From: Pseudomonas sp. Q1-7
GTDB lineage: Bacteria > Pseudomonadota > Gammaproteobacteria > Pseudomonadales > Pseudomonadaceae
Direction: 5' to 3'
Assembly: GCF_028010285.1 (NCBI RefSeq)
Contig: NZ_CP116304.1
Location: 2,186,501 to 2,250,500 of the forward strand
DNA: 64,000 nt
The notes under the pieces are model-generated. The model did no database searches, was not told where the DNA came from, and was given only the letters and a program-made list of their open reading frames with translations. Shown piece after piece: positions 51,389 through 60,521 of the stretch (the stretch's first letter is position 1; the number at the start of each line of letters is the position of its first letter). Position numbers and translations under genes: made by a program.

Positions 51389-52791
51389 TGGGGCAGGATC
51401 TGGAAGCGCTGCACCAGCGCTTCGGGGCCCGGTATCCGCAGTGGCTGCTGGGCCTGCTCATGCTCGGCAGCATGGCGATGATCCTCGCGTCCACCAGCAT
51501 CAACGTCGCCTTGCCGGCGATCATGGCCGATTTCCACATCGGCCGCCCGTTGGCGCAATGGCTTTCCACCGGTTTTCTCGCCTCCATGACGGCCGGCCTG
51601 CTGCTGGCGGCCTGGTGCCAGGCACGCCTGGGCGCACGGCGTACGGTACAGCTCGGACTTGGCCTGTTCAGCCTGGCTTCACTGCTGGCCCTGGCGGCCA
51701 CTTCCGCCTGGCAATTGATTGCCCTGCGCATCCTCATGGGCGCCTGCGCCGGCATCATCCAACCGCTGGCGATGGTGCTGATTTTTCGGGTCTATACCGA
51801 CGGTGGTCGGGGCATGGCCCTGGGCATCTATGGCCTGGGCGTCATGGTGGCGCCCACCCTGGGGCCGACCGTCGGCGGCTACCTGATCGACCACTTCGGC
51901 TGGGGTGCGGTGTTCTGGCTGCCCCTGCCGCTGTGCCTGCTGGCGCTGATCGGGGCCCGGTGGCTGATGCCCAGCGAGCGGAACCGCAGTACGCCAGGCG
52001 TCGATCTGCCCGCCTTCCTCCTGCTCTGCGTTGCCCTGTTCGCCTTGCTCGGCGCGTTGGCGGAGGCCCAGCGTTATGGCTGGCTGGCGCCGAATACCTG
52101 GCTGCCCGGGCTGCTGGGCCTTGGCTGCGCCGTGGCCTTCCTGCGTCGCAGCCGTGCCTGCGCGCGGCCCCTGCTGCCGATGCAGCTGTGGCGTCACGCA
52201 GCATTCCGCAAGGCCAGCTGGGTGGCTCTGGTGCTGGGGCTGGGGTTGTACGGTTCCACCTACCTGATTCCACTCTTCCTGCAGACGGTGGAAGGCTATA
52301 GCGCGGGCCAGGCCGGTCTGCTGCTGTTGCCGACCGGCGTGGTACTGGGGCTGGCGTCCTTCCTCGGCGGTTGGGCCAGTGACCGTCTGGCGGCGGCGTC
52401 CCTGCTGGTGGTCGGCCTGCTGGTGTTCGCCCTGTCCTCGGCGGCCCTGGGGTTGGCGGGGGCGGGCGCTTCCTTCTGGGTGCTCTGTGGCTGGGCCTGT
52501 GTCGGCCGGCTCGGGCTGGGGCTGCTGCTGCCGGCCATGAGCACCGGCGCGCTGGACGTCCTCAGTGCGGAGGAACTGGCGCTGGGCGCGGGCGCCATCA
52601 CCTTCGTCCGTCAGTTGGGCGGCGCCTTCGGGGTCAACCTGCTGACGTTCTTCCTGGAGTGGCGCCATGCCGCCGAAGGGGGCGATGCCGCAGCCGAAGC
52701 CCTGGCTTTCGAGCAAAGTTTCTGGCTGGTTGCGCTACTCTTCCTGTTGGCGGTGGTGCCGGCCAGGGGCGTGCGGCCTGCACGAAAATGA
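51388..52791 (+). CDS. MFS drug exporter, DHA2 (EmrB/QacA) type
   Basis: The product is 467 aa from ATG 51388 (MGQDLEALHQRFGARYPQWL), overlapping the marR stop by one base. About 14 hydrophobic helices are seen; helix 1 carries STSINVALPAIMADFHI and helix 5 the GPTVGGYLID motif C of antiporters. It is an inner-membrane proton-coupled exporter. No EmrA-type adaptor gene follows. The marR-mfs pair is a typical resistance cassette. Confidence 0.9.
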   Translation: MGQDLEALHQRFGARYPQWLLGLLMLGSMAMILASTSINVALPAIMADFHIGRPLAQWLSTGFLASMTAGLLLAAWCQARLGARRTVQLGLGLFSLASLLALAATSAWQLIALRILMGACAGIIQPLAMVLIFRVYTDGGRGMALGIYGLGVMVAPTLGPTVGGYLIDHFGWGAVFWLPLPLCLLALIGARWLMPSERNRSTPGVDLPAFLLLCVALFALLGALAEAQRYGWLAPNTWLPGLLGLGCAVAFLRRSRACARPLLPMQLWRHAAFRKASWVALVLGLGLYGSTYLIPLFLQTVEGYSAGQAGLLLLPTGVVLGLASFLGGWASDRLAAASLLVVGLLVFALSSAALGLAGAGASFWVLCGWACVGRLGLGLLLPAMSTGALDVLSAEELALGAGAITFVRQLGGAFGVNLLTFFLEWRHAAEGGDAAAEALAFEQSFWLVALLFLLAVVPARGVRPARK

Positions 52792-53062
52792 GCATGCAAA
52801 TCGCACGATGAAAAAAATGTCAAGCCCCCTGGCGAAATATTCCGAATAGTGGAGTAAGCTACAACGAAGGTCTGTGGCCAGCTGCCATTACGCCGGATGA
52901 GGGAGAGAAAGGTCCGGCGCTACAGGTTTCAGGTGGAGTGGACAGGGAGCGACATTCCACTGTCATGCAGCTTTGAGGTCAGCGTGTTCCACCACGTTTC
53001 AGGGGTGCCCGATTGCGGCATCAGGGGCGTGATTCGTGAGTGCGATTGGCCGGGGAGGACAT

Positions 53063-55210
53063 ATGGCGAGGGTTCACAAGCTTCTTCTCACGCTTGCTTC
53101 CGGGTCTGCGCTCTATTCAGGCCTGGTACCAGCGCTGGGGCTAGGCGAGATAACCCTGCACTCCGCTCTCAATCAGCCGCTGGATGCCGAAATCGAGCTG
53201 CTTGAGGTCGGTGACCTGAGCGACAGCGAAATCAAGGTCAGCCTGGCGTCGGCCGATGCGTTCGAGCGTGCCGGCGTCGATCGTTTCATCTTCCTCAACG
53301 ACCTTCGTTTCAGTCCGGTGATCCGCGGTTCCAGCAGCCGCATCCGCGTGGTGTCCAATAAACCCGTCCGCGAACCCTACCTGAATTTCATCGTCGAAGT
53401 GGCGCGCCCCAATGGCAAGCTGCTGCGTGAATACACTTTGCTGCTGGACCCGCCCGGTTCCGCCTTTACCGCGAGCGCCGCCGCGGTCAGCCCGGCGCGC
53501 GAGGTGTCCGCCGCCACGGGTCGGGGTGCATCGGTACAAGCTGGGCCGGCGCCTGCCGCAACCGAAGGCAAGCGCTACCAGGTTGTGCGGGGTGACAGCC
53601 TGTGGCTGATTGCCAAGCGCGTCAGCGTCGGCAGCGGCTTCTCCCAGCAGCAGATGCTGGAAGGCATCTTTGCTCTGAATCCCCAGGCATTCCCCGGCGG
53701 CGACATCAATCGACTGCATGTCGGTCAGTCGTTGCTACTGCCGGACCGCGCAGTGCAGGTCGGCGCCCCGTCGGCCCCCGTGGTCGAGGCTCCCGCTGCT
53801 GCGCCGAGCGAGGCAGCGGCGCCTGCCGTGGCGACACCGACCGCGCCGACCCTGGATGTGCTGAACCAGGCCCAGGAACGGGTGGACGCCAGCATGGCCC
53901 AGGTCGAGGCCGAGCGTGTTGAGTTGCGCCAGCACATCGCCGAACTCCAGGCCAGGCTGGATGCGATGCAGCAGCAGTTGGACGGCAGCGACCAGCAGAT
54001 GACTGCCCTGCAGGCGCAGATCCAGCAACGCACCGCCGAGCCGGCCGTCCCGGTCGCCCGCGAAGCCGCCCCGGTCCAGCCAGCCGTTGCGGTGATTCCC
54101 AAGGCCCAGGCGGCCGAACAGAGTGTTTCGCTGACGGCGCACGAAGGCACCACCGGTATCAGCCCGTTCTGGTGGGCGATCATGGTGTCCGGCCTGGTTC
54201 TGTTGTTCCTGCTGGATTGGGTACTACTGCGCCGCTCCCGCCGCGCGGCCCAGGAGCAGGAGCTGGAAGAAGCCCAGACCAGCGGCAAGGCCAAGGTGGC
54301 CTTCCAGCATCGTCGTCAGGAGGTTCAGCCGGTCACCCCGGAACTGCCGGAAGTGGCTCCGGTCGCCAAGGTACAGAGCGCTCCGATGCCGGCCGTTCAG
54401 GCCCGCGATACGCGAGTCAGCGCCGATGCCCTGGACGGCGCCAATATCTACATCGCCTATGGCCGCTGGCGCGAAGCCCTGGCCGTGTTGCGCCCGGCTG
54501 TCGCCCAGGAGCCCCAGCGCCTGGAGCTGCGTTACCGCCTGCTGGAAGTTCTCGGCGAGCTGCGTGACCCGGTGGCCTTCACCCTCGAAGAAGCCGCTCT
54601 GCGCGATGTGGGCGCCGACGAACAACGCCTGGCCGCCATTTGCGCCCGTTATGCGGATGTCGGGTCGGCAGGGAGCGCACCGAGCGACCCCGTCTTCGTA
54701 CTGGACGAAGCCCCCTCGTCCCTGTCCGCAGCGAGCAACGAACCCATCGACGGCCCGCAGTCCGACTTCGATGGCTATCCGCTGGATGCCGACTGGGAAC
54801 AGGTCAGCCCGTTCAAGACCGCCGAGCCCAAGCGCAAGGCGAGCGTGGTCCGAGCCTTCCCGACCGTGGAGGACGACGCCGCCTTCCCCACCAACCTGCA
54901 GGAGCTGCCGGAAGTCTTCGAACTGACCCTGGATGCCGACACCCTGAGCCCGTTCGGCGAATTGCCGGAGCTGCCGCAGGCCGAGAGCCTGGACGGGTTC
55001 GCCGACGAGTTCGTCGATCCCCTGGTCAGCCTGGACGAGCTGGACAAGCTGGATGCCCGTCAGGAGAACCTCACGAAACTCAACCTGGCGCTGGCCTACA
55101 TCGAGCAGGGCAATATCGAGGCGGCCTGCAGCATCCTCAACGAGGTCATCAGCGAAGGCGACGACCAACTGAAACAGGAGGCGCGTGACCTGCTGGCGAA
55201 GATTGCCTGA
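53063..55210 (+). CDS. fimV: FimV-type polar hub / peptidoglycan-binding protein
   Basis: The product is 715 aa from ATG 53063 with GGGGAGGA upstream. It has a signal-like N-terminus and FimV start GLGLGEITLHSALNQPLDAEI, a LysM domain near 172-230 (YQVVRGDSLWLIAKRVSVGS), a coiled coil (about 275-330), one transmembrane helix (about 373-393), an acidic cytoplasmic linker and the C-terminal TPR-like FimV motif (NLALAYIEQGNIEAACSILN). FimV organises the cell pole and type IV pilus assembly and twitching. It is shorter than the PAO1 protein (919 aa as I recall). A 271-bp gap precedes it with no other gene. Confidence 0.92.
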   Translation: MARVHKLLLTLASGSALYSGLVPALGLGEITLHSALNQPLDAEIELLEVGDLSDSEIKVSLASADAFERAGVDRFIFLNDLRFSPVIRGSSSRIRVVSNKPVREPYLNFIVEVARPNGKLLREYTLLLDPPGSAFTASAAAVSPAREVSAATGRGASVQAGPAPAATEGKRYQVVRGDSLWLIAKRVSVGSGFSQQQMLEGIFALNPQAFPGGDINRLHVGQSLLLPDRAVQVGAPSAPVVEAPAAAPSEAAAPAVATPTAPTLDVLNQAQERVDASMAQVEAERVELRQHIAELQARLDAMQQQLDGSDQQMTALQAQIQQRTAEPAVPVAREAAPVQPAVAVIPKAQAAEQSVSLTAHEGTTGISPFWWAIMVSGLVLLFLLDWVLLRRSRRAAQEQELEEAQTSGKAKVAFQHRRQEVQPVTPELPEVAPVAKVQSAPMPAVQARDTRVSADALDGANIYIAYGRWREALAVLRPAVAQEPQRLELRYRLLEVLGELRDPVAFTLEEAALRDVGADEQRLAAICARYADVGSAGSAPSDPVFVLDEAPSSLSAASNEPIDGPQSDFDGYPLDADWEQVSPFKTAEPKRKASVVRAFPTVEDDAAFPTNLQELPEVFELTLDADTLSPFGELPELPQAESLDGFADEFVDPLVSLDELDKLDARQENLTKLNLALAYIEQGNIEAACSILNEVISEGDDQLKQEARDLLAKIA

Positions 55211-55231
55211 AGCCTGTCGGCCTGAACGAAA

Positions 55232-55249
55232 GAGCCCGGACCTGGTCCG
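55232..55249 (+). terminator. Left half of the fimV terminator, split by the IS element
   Basis: GAGCCCGGACCTGGTCCG is the 5' part of what was AGCCCGGACCTGGTCCGGGCT followed by TTTTTCG. The remaining T-tract is now at 56685-56692, past the IS. Confidence 0.75.
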
Positions 55250-55258
55250 TAATGCTGT

Positions 55259-56590
55259 TCACTTAAGCGGAGCAGCCTTGCGGTCCACCGGGTAGCGGGT
55301 CTTGGAAATCTTTACCGTCCTGGGTCTTGATGGCTTGGGGCGGTGATCCAGAAACAGCCCGCCAATACCGGCTCGCAACTCCGACAGGCGGCGGCCCGTG
55401 GCCGAAATCGGGTTGGCCGCCGCCATCACGATCAATTGCACGGCGATATAGTGAGCCACCGGCTTGAAGCGGATGTCGGCGGGTGAGCGGCCGAAGGCGA
55501 CTGCCGCCTGACCGGCCTCACGGCGGATGATGTTGTAGGCCAGCAACAATCCCCAGACCTCCTGGTAGACCAACGCCTTGACCTTGCTGCGCAGGGTCAC
55601 CGCATTCTGCTGCAGGGAACTCTTGATGTTCCGGAAACCCAGTTCGATCTCCCAGCGCTCCCGGTACAGTGTGGCGACCGCCTTGGCGCTGTAGCGCTCG
55701 GCCGGCAGCGAGGTCAGAACGGTTTTTACCTTGCCCTGGACTTCGTAGCTGACCTCGCGCACCTCCCAGTGCGTGGGTAGGTTCGGGTTACGGTTTCGCG
55801 CCTGGGGCGACACCTTCATGCGCAACAGGCGATCCCCTTTGCCATAACGCGTCACTTCCTCGCTGACTAGGCCCTGGCGGGCCGGGATCAACCAATGTCG
55901 GTGGTCACCGCCCTTGTTCAACCCCAACAGCAAGTCGGCGCTCCAGAACCCCTTGTCGAACAAGGTCACCGAATGGTCGGGAATCTGCTGCACAAAGGCA
56001 TCGGCCAAACGCATTTCACTGCGCCGGTATGGGCTCAGCTGGGCATCCAGAATCAAGTGCGAGCGCACATTCATCAGGGCCACGAGCCGCAGCATGGGGA
56101 ACGGCGTCTGACGGTCGGTGGCGGTATTGCCAGAGCCGAAATGCTCCCGCAGTTCGGGTGTATCCGGGGTGCGCAGCAGTGCACCATCCACCGCCAACAC
56201 CTGCAGGCCCTGCCAGGTATCGCCGTCATAGCGCTCACACCCCCATTGCTGACCCGTCTGGCGAAACAGCCATTCAACCGGATCGGCCCCCAGCCGTTTG
56301 CGTGCCTCGGTGACCCCACTTCTGGCCAGCAGGTGGTCGGAGGCCAGACCCTGGGCGCAGATGTTCAGGCGCCGCGCCACCTCATGGACCGGCTCGTCGC
56401 GGAACAAGGCCATGCCGAGCACCAGCCAGAGCACCTGATCACTGGGCAGGCGCCGGCGGCGGATGGTGGCTTGGGCAGAAAGGTCCAGCGCCGAGGCCAC
56501 CCACTCGATCGGGATGTTTTGGGTGAAGGTGCTCAAGTCGGAGAAGTTGAACAACTCGCCCAGGTCGAGCAACTGCTGTTGAAAGGACAT
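55259..56590 (-). CDS. IS4-family transposase
   Basis: The product is 443 aa from ATG 56590 (MSFQQQLLDLGELFNFSDLS). It has the IS4 N-terminal domain and a DDE domain with AVDGALL (first Asp), LFDKGFW (second Asp) and YRERWEIELGFRNIK, which fits the IS4 Y-(2)-R-(3)-E-(6)-K motif. The longer frame would start at TTG 56650. The only Shine-Dalgarno-like GGA is buried in the hairpin just before the ATG, which should keep expression low. Confidence 0.92.
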   Translation of the reverse strand: MSFQQQLLDLGELFNFSDLSTFTQNIPIEWVASALDLSAQATIRRRRLPSDQVLWLVLGMALFRDEPVHEVARRLNICAQGLASDHLLARSGVTEARKRLGADPVEWLFRQTGQQWGCERYDGDTWQGLQVLAVDGALLRTPDTPELREHFGSGNTATDRQTPFPMLRLVALMNVRSHLILDAQLSPYRRSEMRLADAFVQQIPDHSVTLFDKGFWSADLLLGLNKGGDHRHWLIPARQGLVSEEVTRYGKGDRLLRMKVSPQARNRNPNLPTHWEVREVSYEVQGKVKTVLTSLPAERYSAKAVATLYRERWEIELGFRNIKSSLQQNAVTLRSKVKALVYQEVWGLLLAYNIIRREAGQAAVAFGRSPADIRFKPVAHYIAVQLIVMAAANPISATGRRLSELRAGIGGLFLDHRPKPSRPRTVKISKTRYPVDRKAAPLK

Positions 56591-56624
56591 AAAAAATCCG
56601 ATGCCAGAGGTCTGGCATCGGATT
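56591..56624 (-). terminator. Hairpin terminator directly before the transposase start
   Basis: A perfect 14-bp inverted repeat AATCCGATGCCAGA/TCTGGCATCGGATT with a 2-nt centre is followed on the minus strand by TTTTTT and then by the transposase ATG. It has the form of an intrinsic terminator placed in the 5' leader, which would stop transcription entering from outside the IS and would also mask the ribosome-binding region. Confidence 0.8.
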
Positions 56625-56702
56625 CTCGGGGAGCCTCGGCTGCAGCTCAAATGCTTATGTGAACAGCATTACGGACCTGGTCCGGGCTTTTTCGTCTGGG
56701 AT

Positions 56703-57614
56703 TCAATCCGCAGCGCGCCGGGGAGCGGGCTGAGGCCGCCCGATCATCCGTTTGGCCGCCAGCACGAGCCAGCAGGCGAGGATGAAGGGTGCCGTCATGG
56801 CGGGCAGGCCGAGGACGGCGAAACCCGGTTGCAGGACGACGCCCAGGAGGATGCCGGCCAGCGCGCACCAGGGGCGGCGGAAGTCCTTGCCGAGGGCGAG
56901 GGCGATGAGTGCGCCGTTAAGGCTGAACAGACCGCCGAGCGACGCTTGCAGGGGCATACCCAGCGCGATGGCGAAGAGCAGCGCGACGACTGAACCCAGC
57001 AGTGCCCAGAGCCCGACGCGCCAGCCAGCGAGGAACAACGCACCGAGTACCAGCGCGCCGGACAGGGGCTGGTCGAGGAAAATCACCTGGCCAATGCCGC
57101 GCAGCACCGCAAGCGGCGTGTCGATCCAGCCAGGCTCAAACGCGGTGGCCGCGCTGAGGGTGGGCGTCAGCTCCAGCGGGCCGCCCAGGGCCAGCAGCAG
57201 CCAGCCGAGCGCGACGAAGGGCGACGTGTAGGCGCGCAGCCAATTGTGCTGGCGTAGCGCATTCAGCAGTGCGTTGAGCAGCAGGCTGGACAGGCCGGCG
57301 GCGCAGAGAATCAGCAGCGCCAGGTAAAGCGAGGCTTCGAAGCGCGCGCTGAGTAGCAGGCCAAGGAGCACGCCGTTGTAGCCGTAGAGCCCGGCTTCGA
57401 TGTCGTTGGGGCTGTAGCGACGACGTACGGCGGTGAGCCAGGAGGCGCCGCCGCCGAGCAAGGCGCCGCCCAGGAGGCTGGGTGCGCCCACGGCGATGGC
57501 GAGCAGGATCAACGCCCCGCAGGCCGGATGGCGCTGGAGGAAAATCTGGCTGAAGCCGTTGAGTTGGGCGCAAGCCCAGCTACGGACTTCGGGTCGTAAA
57601 GGCAGTCGGTACAT
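56703..57614 (-). CDS. Urea transporter (UT family)
   Basis: The product is 303 aa with about ten hydrophobic helices in two repeats. It carries YGYNGVLLGLLL in the first half and LPAMTAPFILACWL in the second, the paired UT signatures lining the urea pore. It is an inner-membrane channel for urea. In P. aeruginosa a gene of this kind lies next to pykF, as I recall. It is convergent with the fimV/IS side; the pykF terminator lies between it and the operon upstream. Confidence 0.85.
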   Translation of the reverse strand: MYRLPLRPEVRSWACAQLNGFSQIFLQRHPACGALILLAIAVGAPSLLGGALLGGGASWLTAVRRRYSPNDIEAGLYGYNGVLLGLLLSARFEASLYLALLILCAAGLSSLLLNALLNALRQHNWLRAYTSPFVALGWLLLALGGPLELTPTLSAATAFEPGWIDTPLAVLRGIGQVIFLDQPLSGALVLGALFLAGWRVGLWALLGSVVALLFAIALGMPLQASLGGLFSLNGALIALALGKDFRRPWCALAGILLGVVLQPGFAVLGLPAMTAPFILACWLVLAAKRMIGRPQPAPRRAAD

Positions 57615-57622
57615 GGCAGCTT

Positions 57623-57652
57623 GAAAAAAGCAGCGCCCCGGTGAAAGGGCGC
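57623..57652 (-). terminator. Terminator after the gcl-pykF operon
   Basis: GCGCCC (57633-57638) pairs with GGGCGC (57647-57652); on the minus strand the stem is followed by TGCTTTTTT. It lies about 100 bp past the pykF stop, and just before the urea transporter start. Confidence 0.7.
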
Positions 57653-57755
57653 CTATTCACCGGCGGTGGCCAGTGGGGATTTCCGTCATCGCCCGGCCTC
57701 GGGGCCGGTGCGGGGCGCGCGTGGTCTCTGCGGACTTCGTCGCGCCGGTGTTTCT

Positions 57756-59171
57756 TCAGTTCAGGGTTTCGATCCGCAGGCTGTTGGTGCTGCCCGGCTG
57801 GCCGAAGGGGACGCCGGCGGTGATCACCACGGTGTCGCCACGCTTGGCCATGCCCTGGGCCTGGGCGATCTCCAGTGCGGTGCTGGTGACTTCCTCGACC
57901 TTGTGCAGGCGCTCGTTGACGACCGAATAGATGCCCCAGGCCACCGTCAGGCGACGCGCGGTGTTCAGGTTCGGCGTCAGGCTGAGGATCGGCGCCTTGG
58001 GCCGCTCGCGGGAGGCGCGCAGGCTGGAGCTGCCGGACTCGGTGTAGTTCACCAGGGCGGCCACCGGCAGGATGCTGCTGATGCGGCGGATGGCGCAGCT
58101 GATGGCATCCGAAGCGGTGGCTTCGGCCTGTGGGCGGCTGACGTCGAGCTGGCTCTGGAAGTCCGGGCCGTTCTCCACCTGGCGGATGATCTTGCTCATC
58201 ATCTGCACGGTTTCCAGCGGGTAGTCGCCGGAGGCGGTCTCGGCCGACAGCATCACCGCATCGGTGCCTTCGGCCACGGCGTTGGCCACGTCGGTCACTT
58301 CGGCGCGGGTCGGGGCGGGGGAGAAGCGCATGGATTCCAGCATCTGGGTCGCGACCACCACCGGGCGGCCGAGTTGGCGGCAGGTGCGGATGATGTCCTT
58401 CTGGATGCGCGGCACGTTCTCCGCCGGCACTTCCACGCCCAGGTCGCCACGGGCGACCATGATGGCGTCGCACAGGCGGGCGATTTCTTCCAGGTGCAGC
58501 ACGGCGGACGGCTTCTCGATCTTGGCCATGAGGAAGGCGCGGCCCTGGATCAGCTCGCGGGCTTCGACGATGTCTTCCGGGCGCTGCACGAAGGACAGGG
58601 CCACCCAGTCCACGCCCAGGTCGAGGCCGAAGTCCAGGTCGCGGCGGTCCTTGGTGGTCAGCGGGCTGAGTTGCAGCACGGCTTCTGGCACGTTGACGCC
58701 CTTGCGGTCGGACAGCTCGCCACCGGCAATCACCTTGGTTTCCACCGCGTCTGCGTGCTTGGCAGTTACCTGCAGGCGCAGGCGGCCGTCGTCCAGCAGC
58801 AAGTTCATGCCCGGTTCCAGGGCCGCGATGATCTCGGGGTGCGGCAGGTTGACCCGCTGCGCGGTGCCGGGGGTGGCGTCCAGGTCCAGGCGGAAGGCCT
58901 GGCCGCGCTCGAGGTTGACCTTGCCATCGGCGAAACGGCCAACGCGCAGCTTCGGCCCCTGCAGGTCCATGAGGATGCCGATCGGGTAGTTCAGCTGACG
59001 TTCGACCTCGCGCACCCACTGGTAGCGCTGGGCGTGGTCGGCGTGCTCGCCATGGCTGAAGTTCAGGCGGAACAGGTTGACGCCGGCTTCCACCAGTTGG
59101 CGGATGTCGTCGATGCCTTTGATCGCCGGACCGAGGGTGGCGAGGATTTTTACTTTCTTGTCAGGCGTCAT
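57756..59171 (-). CDS. pykF: Pyruvate kinase
   Basis: The product is 471 aa, the usual length. The active-site block reads AFLMAKIEKPSAVLHLEEIA, with the catalytic Lys in MAKIEK. MVARGDLGVEVP and the C-terminal allosteric domain are present. It converts PEP and ADP to pyruvate and ATP. Its ATG overlaps the ttuD stop by four bases (ATGA), placing it as the last gene of the glyoxylate-glycerate operon, where it consumes PEP formed from 2-phosphoglycerate. Confidence 0.93.
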   Translation of the reverse strand: MTPDKKVKILATLGPAIKGIDDIRQLVEAGVNLFRLNFSHGEHADHAQRYQWVREVERQLNYPIGILMDLQGPKLRVGRFADGKVNLERGQAFRLDLDATPGTAQRVNLPHPEIIAALEPGMNLLLDDGRLRLQVTAKHADAVETKVIAGGELSDRKGVNVPEAVLQLSPLTTKDRRDLDFGLDLGVDWVALSFVQRPEDIVEARELIQGRAFLMAKIEKPSAVLHLEEIARLCDAIMVARGDLGVEVPAENVPRIQKDIIRTCRQLGRPVVVATQMLESMRFSPAPTRAEVTDVANAVAEGTDAVMLSAETASGDYPLETVQMMSKIIRQVENGPDFQSQLDVSRPQAEATASDAISCAIRRISSILPVAALVNYTESGSSSLRASRERPKAPILSLTPNLNTARRLTVAWGIYSVVNERLHKVEEVTSTALEIAQAQGMAKRGDTVVITAGVPFGQPGSTNSLRIETLN

Positions 59172-60442
59172 TTTTCAGGGCTCTCGAGAATCAGGATGGC
59201 GCGGAAGTCGTTGACGTTGGTGCGGGTCGGTTCGGTGACGATCAGGTCGCCGAGGGCGGCGAAATACCCGTATCCGTTGTTGTTGTCCAGTTCATCGCTG
59301 GATGAAAGGCCCTGCTTGACGGCGCGGCTGTGGCTGCAGGGGGTCATGAGGGCGCCGGCGTTGTCTTCCGAACCGTCGATGCCGTCGGTGTCGCCGGCCA
59401 GGGCGTAAACGCCCGGCAAGCCTTTCAGGGTGTCGGTCAGGCTGAGCAGGAACTCGGCGTTGCGCCCGCCGCGGCCATCGCCGCGCACGGTCACGGTGGT
59501 TTCGCCACCGGAGAGGATCACGCAGGGCGGCTTGATCGGCTGTCCGTGCAGCACCACCTGGCGGGCGATGCCGGCATGGACCTTGGCCACCTCGCGGGAT
59601 TCGCCTTCCAGGTCGCCGAGGATCAGCGGGGTGAGGCCGGCAGCGCGGACTTTCTCGGCAGCGGCATCGAGGGACTGCTGAGGGGTGGCGATCAACTGGA
59701 AGTGGCTGCGGGCGAGACAGGGATCACCCGGTTTGACGGTTTCCGAGCGCGGGTCCTGCAGCCAGGCGCGTACATGGGCTGGCACTTCGATGTCGTAGCG
59801 GGCGAGGATCGCCAGGGCTTCGGCGGAGGTGGTCGGGTCAGCCACGGTGGGGCCGGAGGCGATCACGGTGGCCTCATCGCCGGGCACGTCGGAGATCGCG
59901 TAGGTGTAGACGGTGGCGGGCCAGCAGGCCTTGGCCAGACGGCCGCCCTTGATCGCCGAGAGGTGCTTGCGCACGCAGTTCATCTCGGAGATGGCGGCGC
60001 CGGATTTCAGCAGGGCCTTGTTGATCGCCTGCTTGTCCTTCAGGGTCAGGCCTTCGGCGGGCAGCGCGAGCAGGGAGGAACCGCCACCGGAGAGCAGGAA
60101 GATCACCCGGTCGTCTTCGGACAGGCCGCTGACCAGCTTCAGTACGCGCTGGGCGGTTTCCAGGCCGGCGGCATCGGGCACCGGGTGAGCGGCTTCCACC
60201 ACTTCGATTTTCTTGCAGTCGGCGCCGTGGCCATAGCGGGTCACCACCAGGCCGGAGATCTCGCCCTGCCATTCGCGCTCGATCACTTCGGCCATGGCGG
60301 CGGCGGCCTTGCCGGCGCCGATGACGATGACGCGGCCGGAGCGGTCGGCGGGCAGATGGTCGGCCAGGACCTGGCGCGGGTGGGCGGCGGCGATGGCGGT
60401 GGCGAACAGGTCGCGCAGGAAGGCTTTCGGGTCGAGGGACAT
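59168..60442 (-). CDS. ttuD: Glycerate 2-kinase (MOFRL family; TtuD)
   Basis: The product is 424 aa with the DUF4147 N-terminal domain (VIVIGAGKAAAAMAEVIE; LSGGGSSLL) and a C-terminal MOFRL domain (GGETTVTVRGDGRGGRNAEF). This family phosphorylates D-glycerate, older annotations calling it hydroxypyruvate reductase. It follows glxR in the pathway glyoxylate to tartronate semialdehyde to glycerate to 2-phosphoglycerate. A perfect AACAAGAA motif lies 22-29 nt before the ATG. Confidence 0.9.
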   Translation of the reverse strand: MSLDPKAFLRDLFATAIAAAHPRQVLADHLPADRSGRVIVIGAGKAAAAMAEVIEREWQGEISGLVVTRYGHGADCKKIEVVEAAHPVPDAAGLETAQRVLKLVSGLSEDDRVIFLLSGGGSSLLALPAEGLTLKDKQAINKALLKSGAAISEMNCVRKHLSAIKGGRLAKACWPATVYTYAISDVPGDEATVIASGPTVADPTTSAEALAILARYDIEVPAHVRAWLQDPRSETVKPGDPCLARSHFQLIATPQQSLDAAAEKVRAAGLTPLILGDLEGESREVAKVHAGIARQVVLHGQPIKPPCVILSGGETTVTVRGDGRGGRNAEFLLSLTDTLKGLPGVYALAGDTDGIDGSEDNAGALMTPCSHSRAVKQGLSSSDELDNNNGYGYFAALGDLIVTEPTRTNVNDFRAILILESPEK

Positions 60443-60463
60443 GGCAGGCTCCAGATGAGCGGA

Positions 60464-60471
60464 TTCTTGTT
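60464..60471 (-). promoter_or_regulatory. AAnAAnAA (Crc/Hfq-type) motif before ttuD
   Basis: The minus-strand leader contains ACAACAAGAATCC; AACAAGAA fits AAnAAnAA exactly, 22-29 nt before the start codon and just upstream of GGAG. Confidence 0.45.
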
Positions 60472-60521
60472 GTAGGGCGGCGTGCCGACGAGGTGGGGCG
60501 TCGGGCGTATCAGGCCGATTT

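Larger units (their letters stand above)
55250..56671 (-). mobile_element. IS4-family insertion sequence, 1422 bp
   Basis: The ends are 19-bp imperfect inverted repeats starting TAATGCTGTTCAC (55250-55268 and 56653-56671; 18 of 19 match). A direct target duplication CGGACCTGGTCCG flanks it (55237-55249 and 56672-56684), a length usual for IS4-family elements. It carries one complete transposase gene on the minus strand and sits in the fimV terminator. The intact ends, gene and duplication suggest a recent insertion. The IS name is not known to me. Confidence 0.93.

Noticed and set aside
56648-56650. TTG start at 56650 for the transposase
   Set aside because: It would put the first 20 residues across the terminator hairpin; the ATG at 56590 begins the standard IS4 N-terminal domain.
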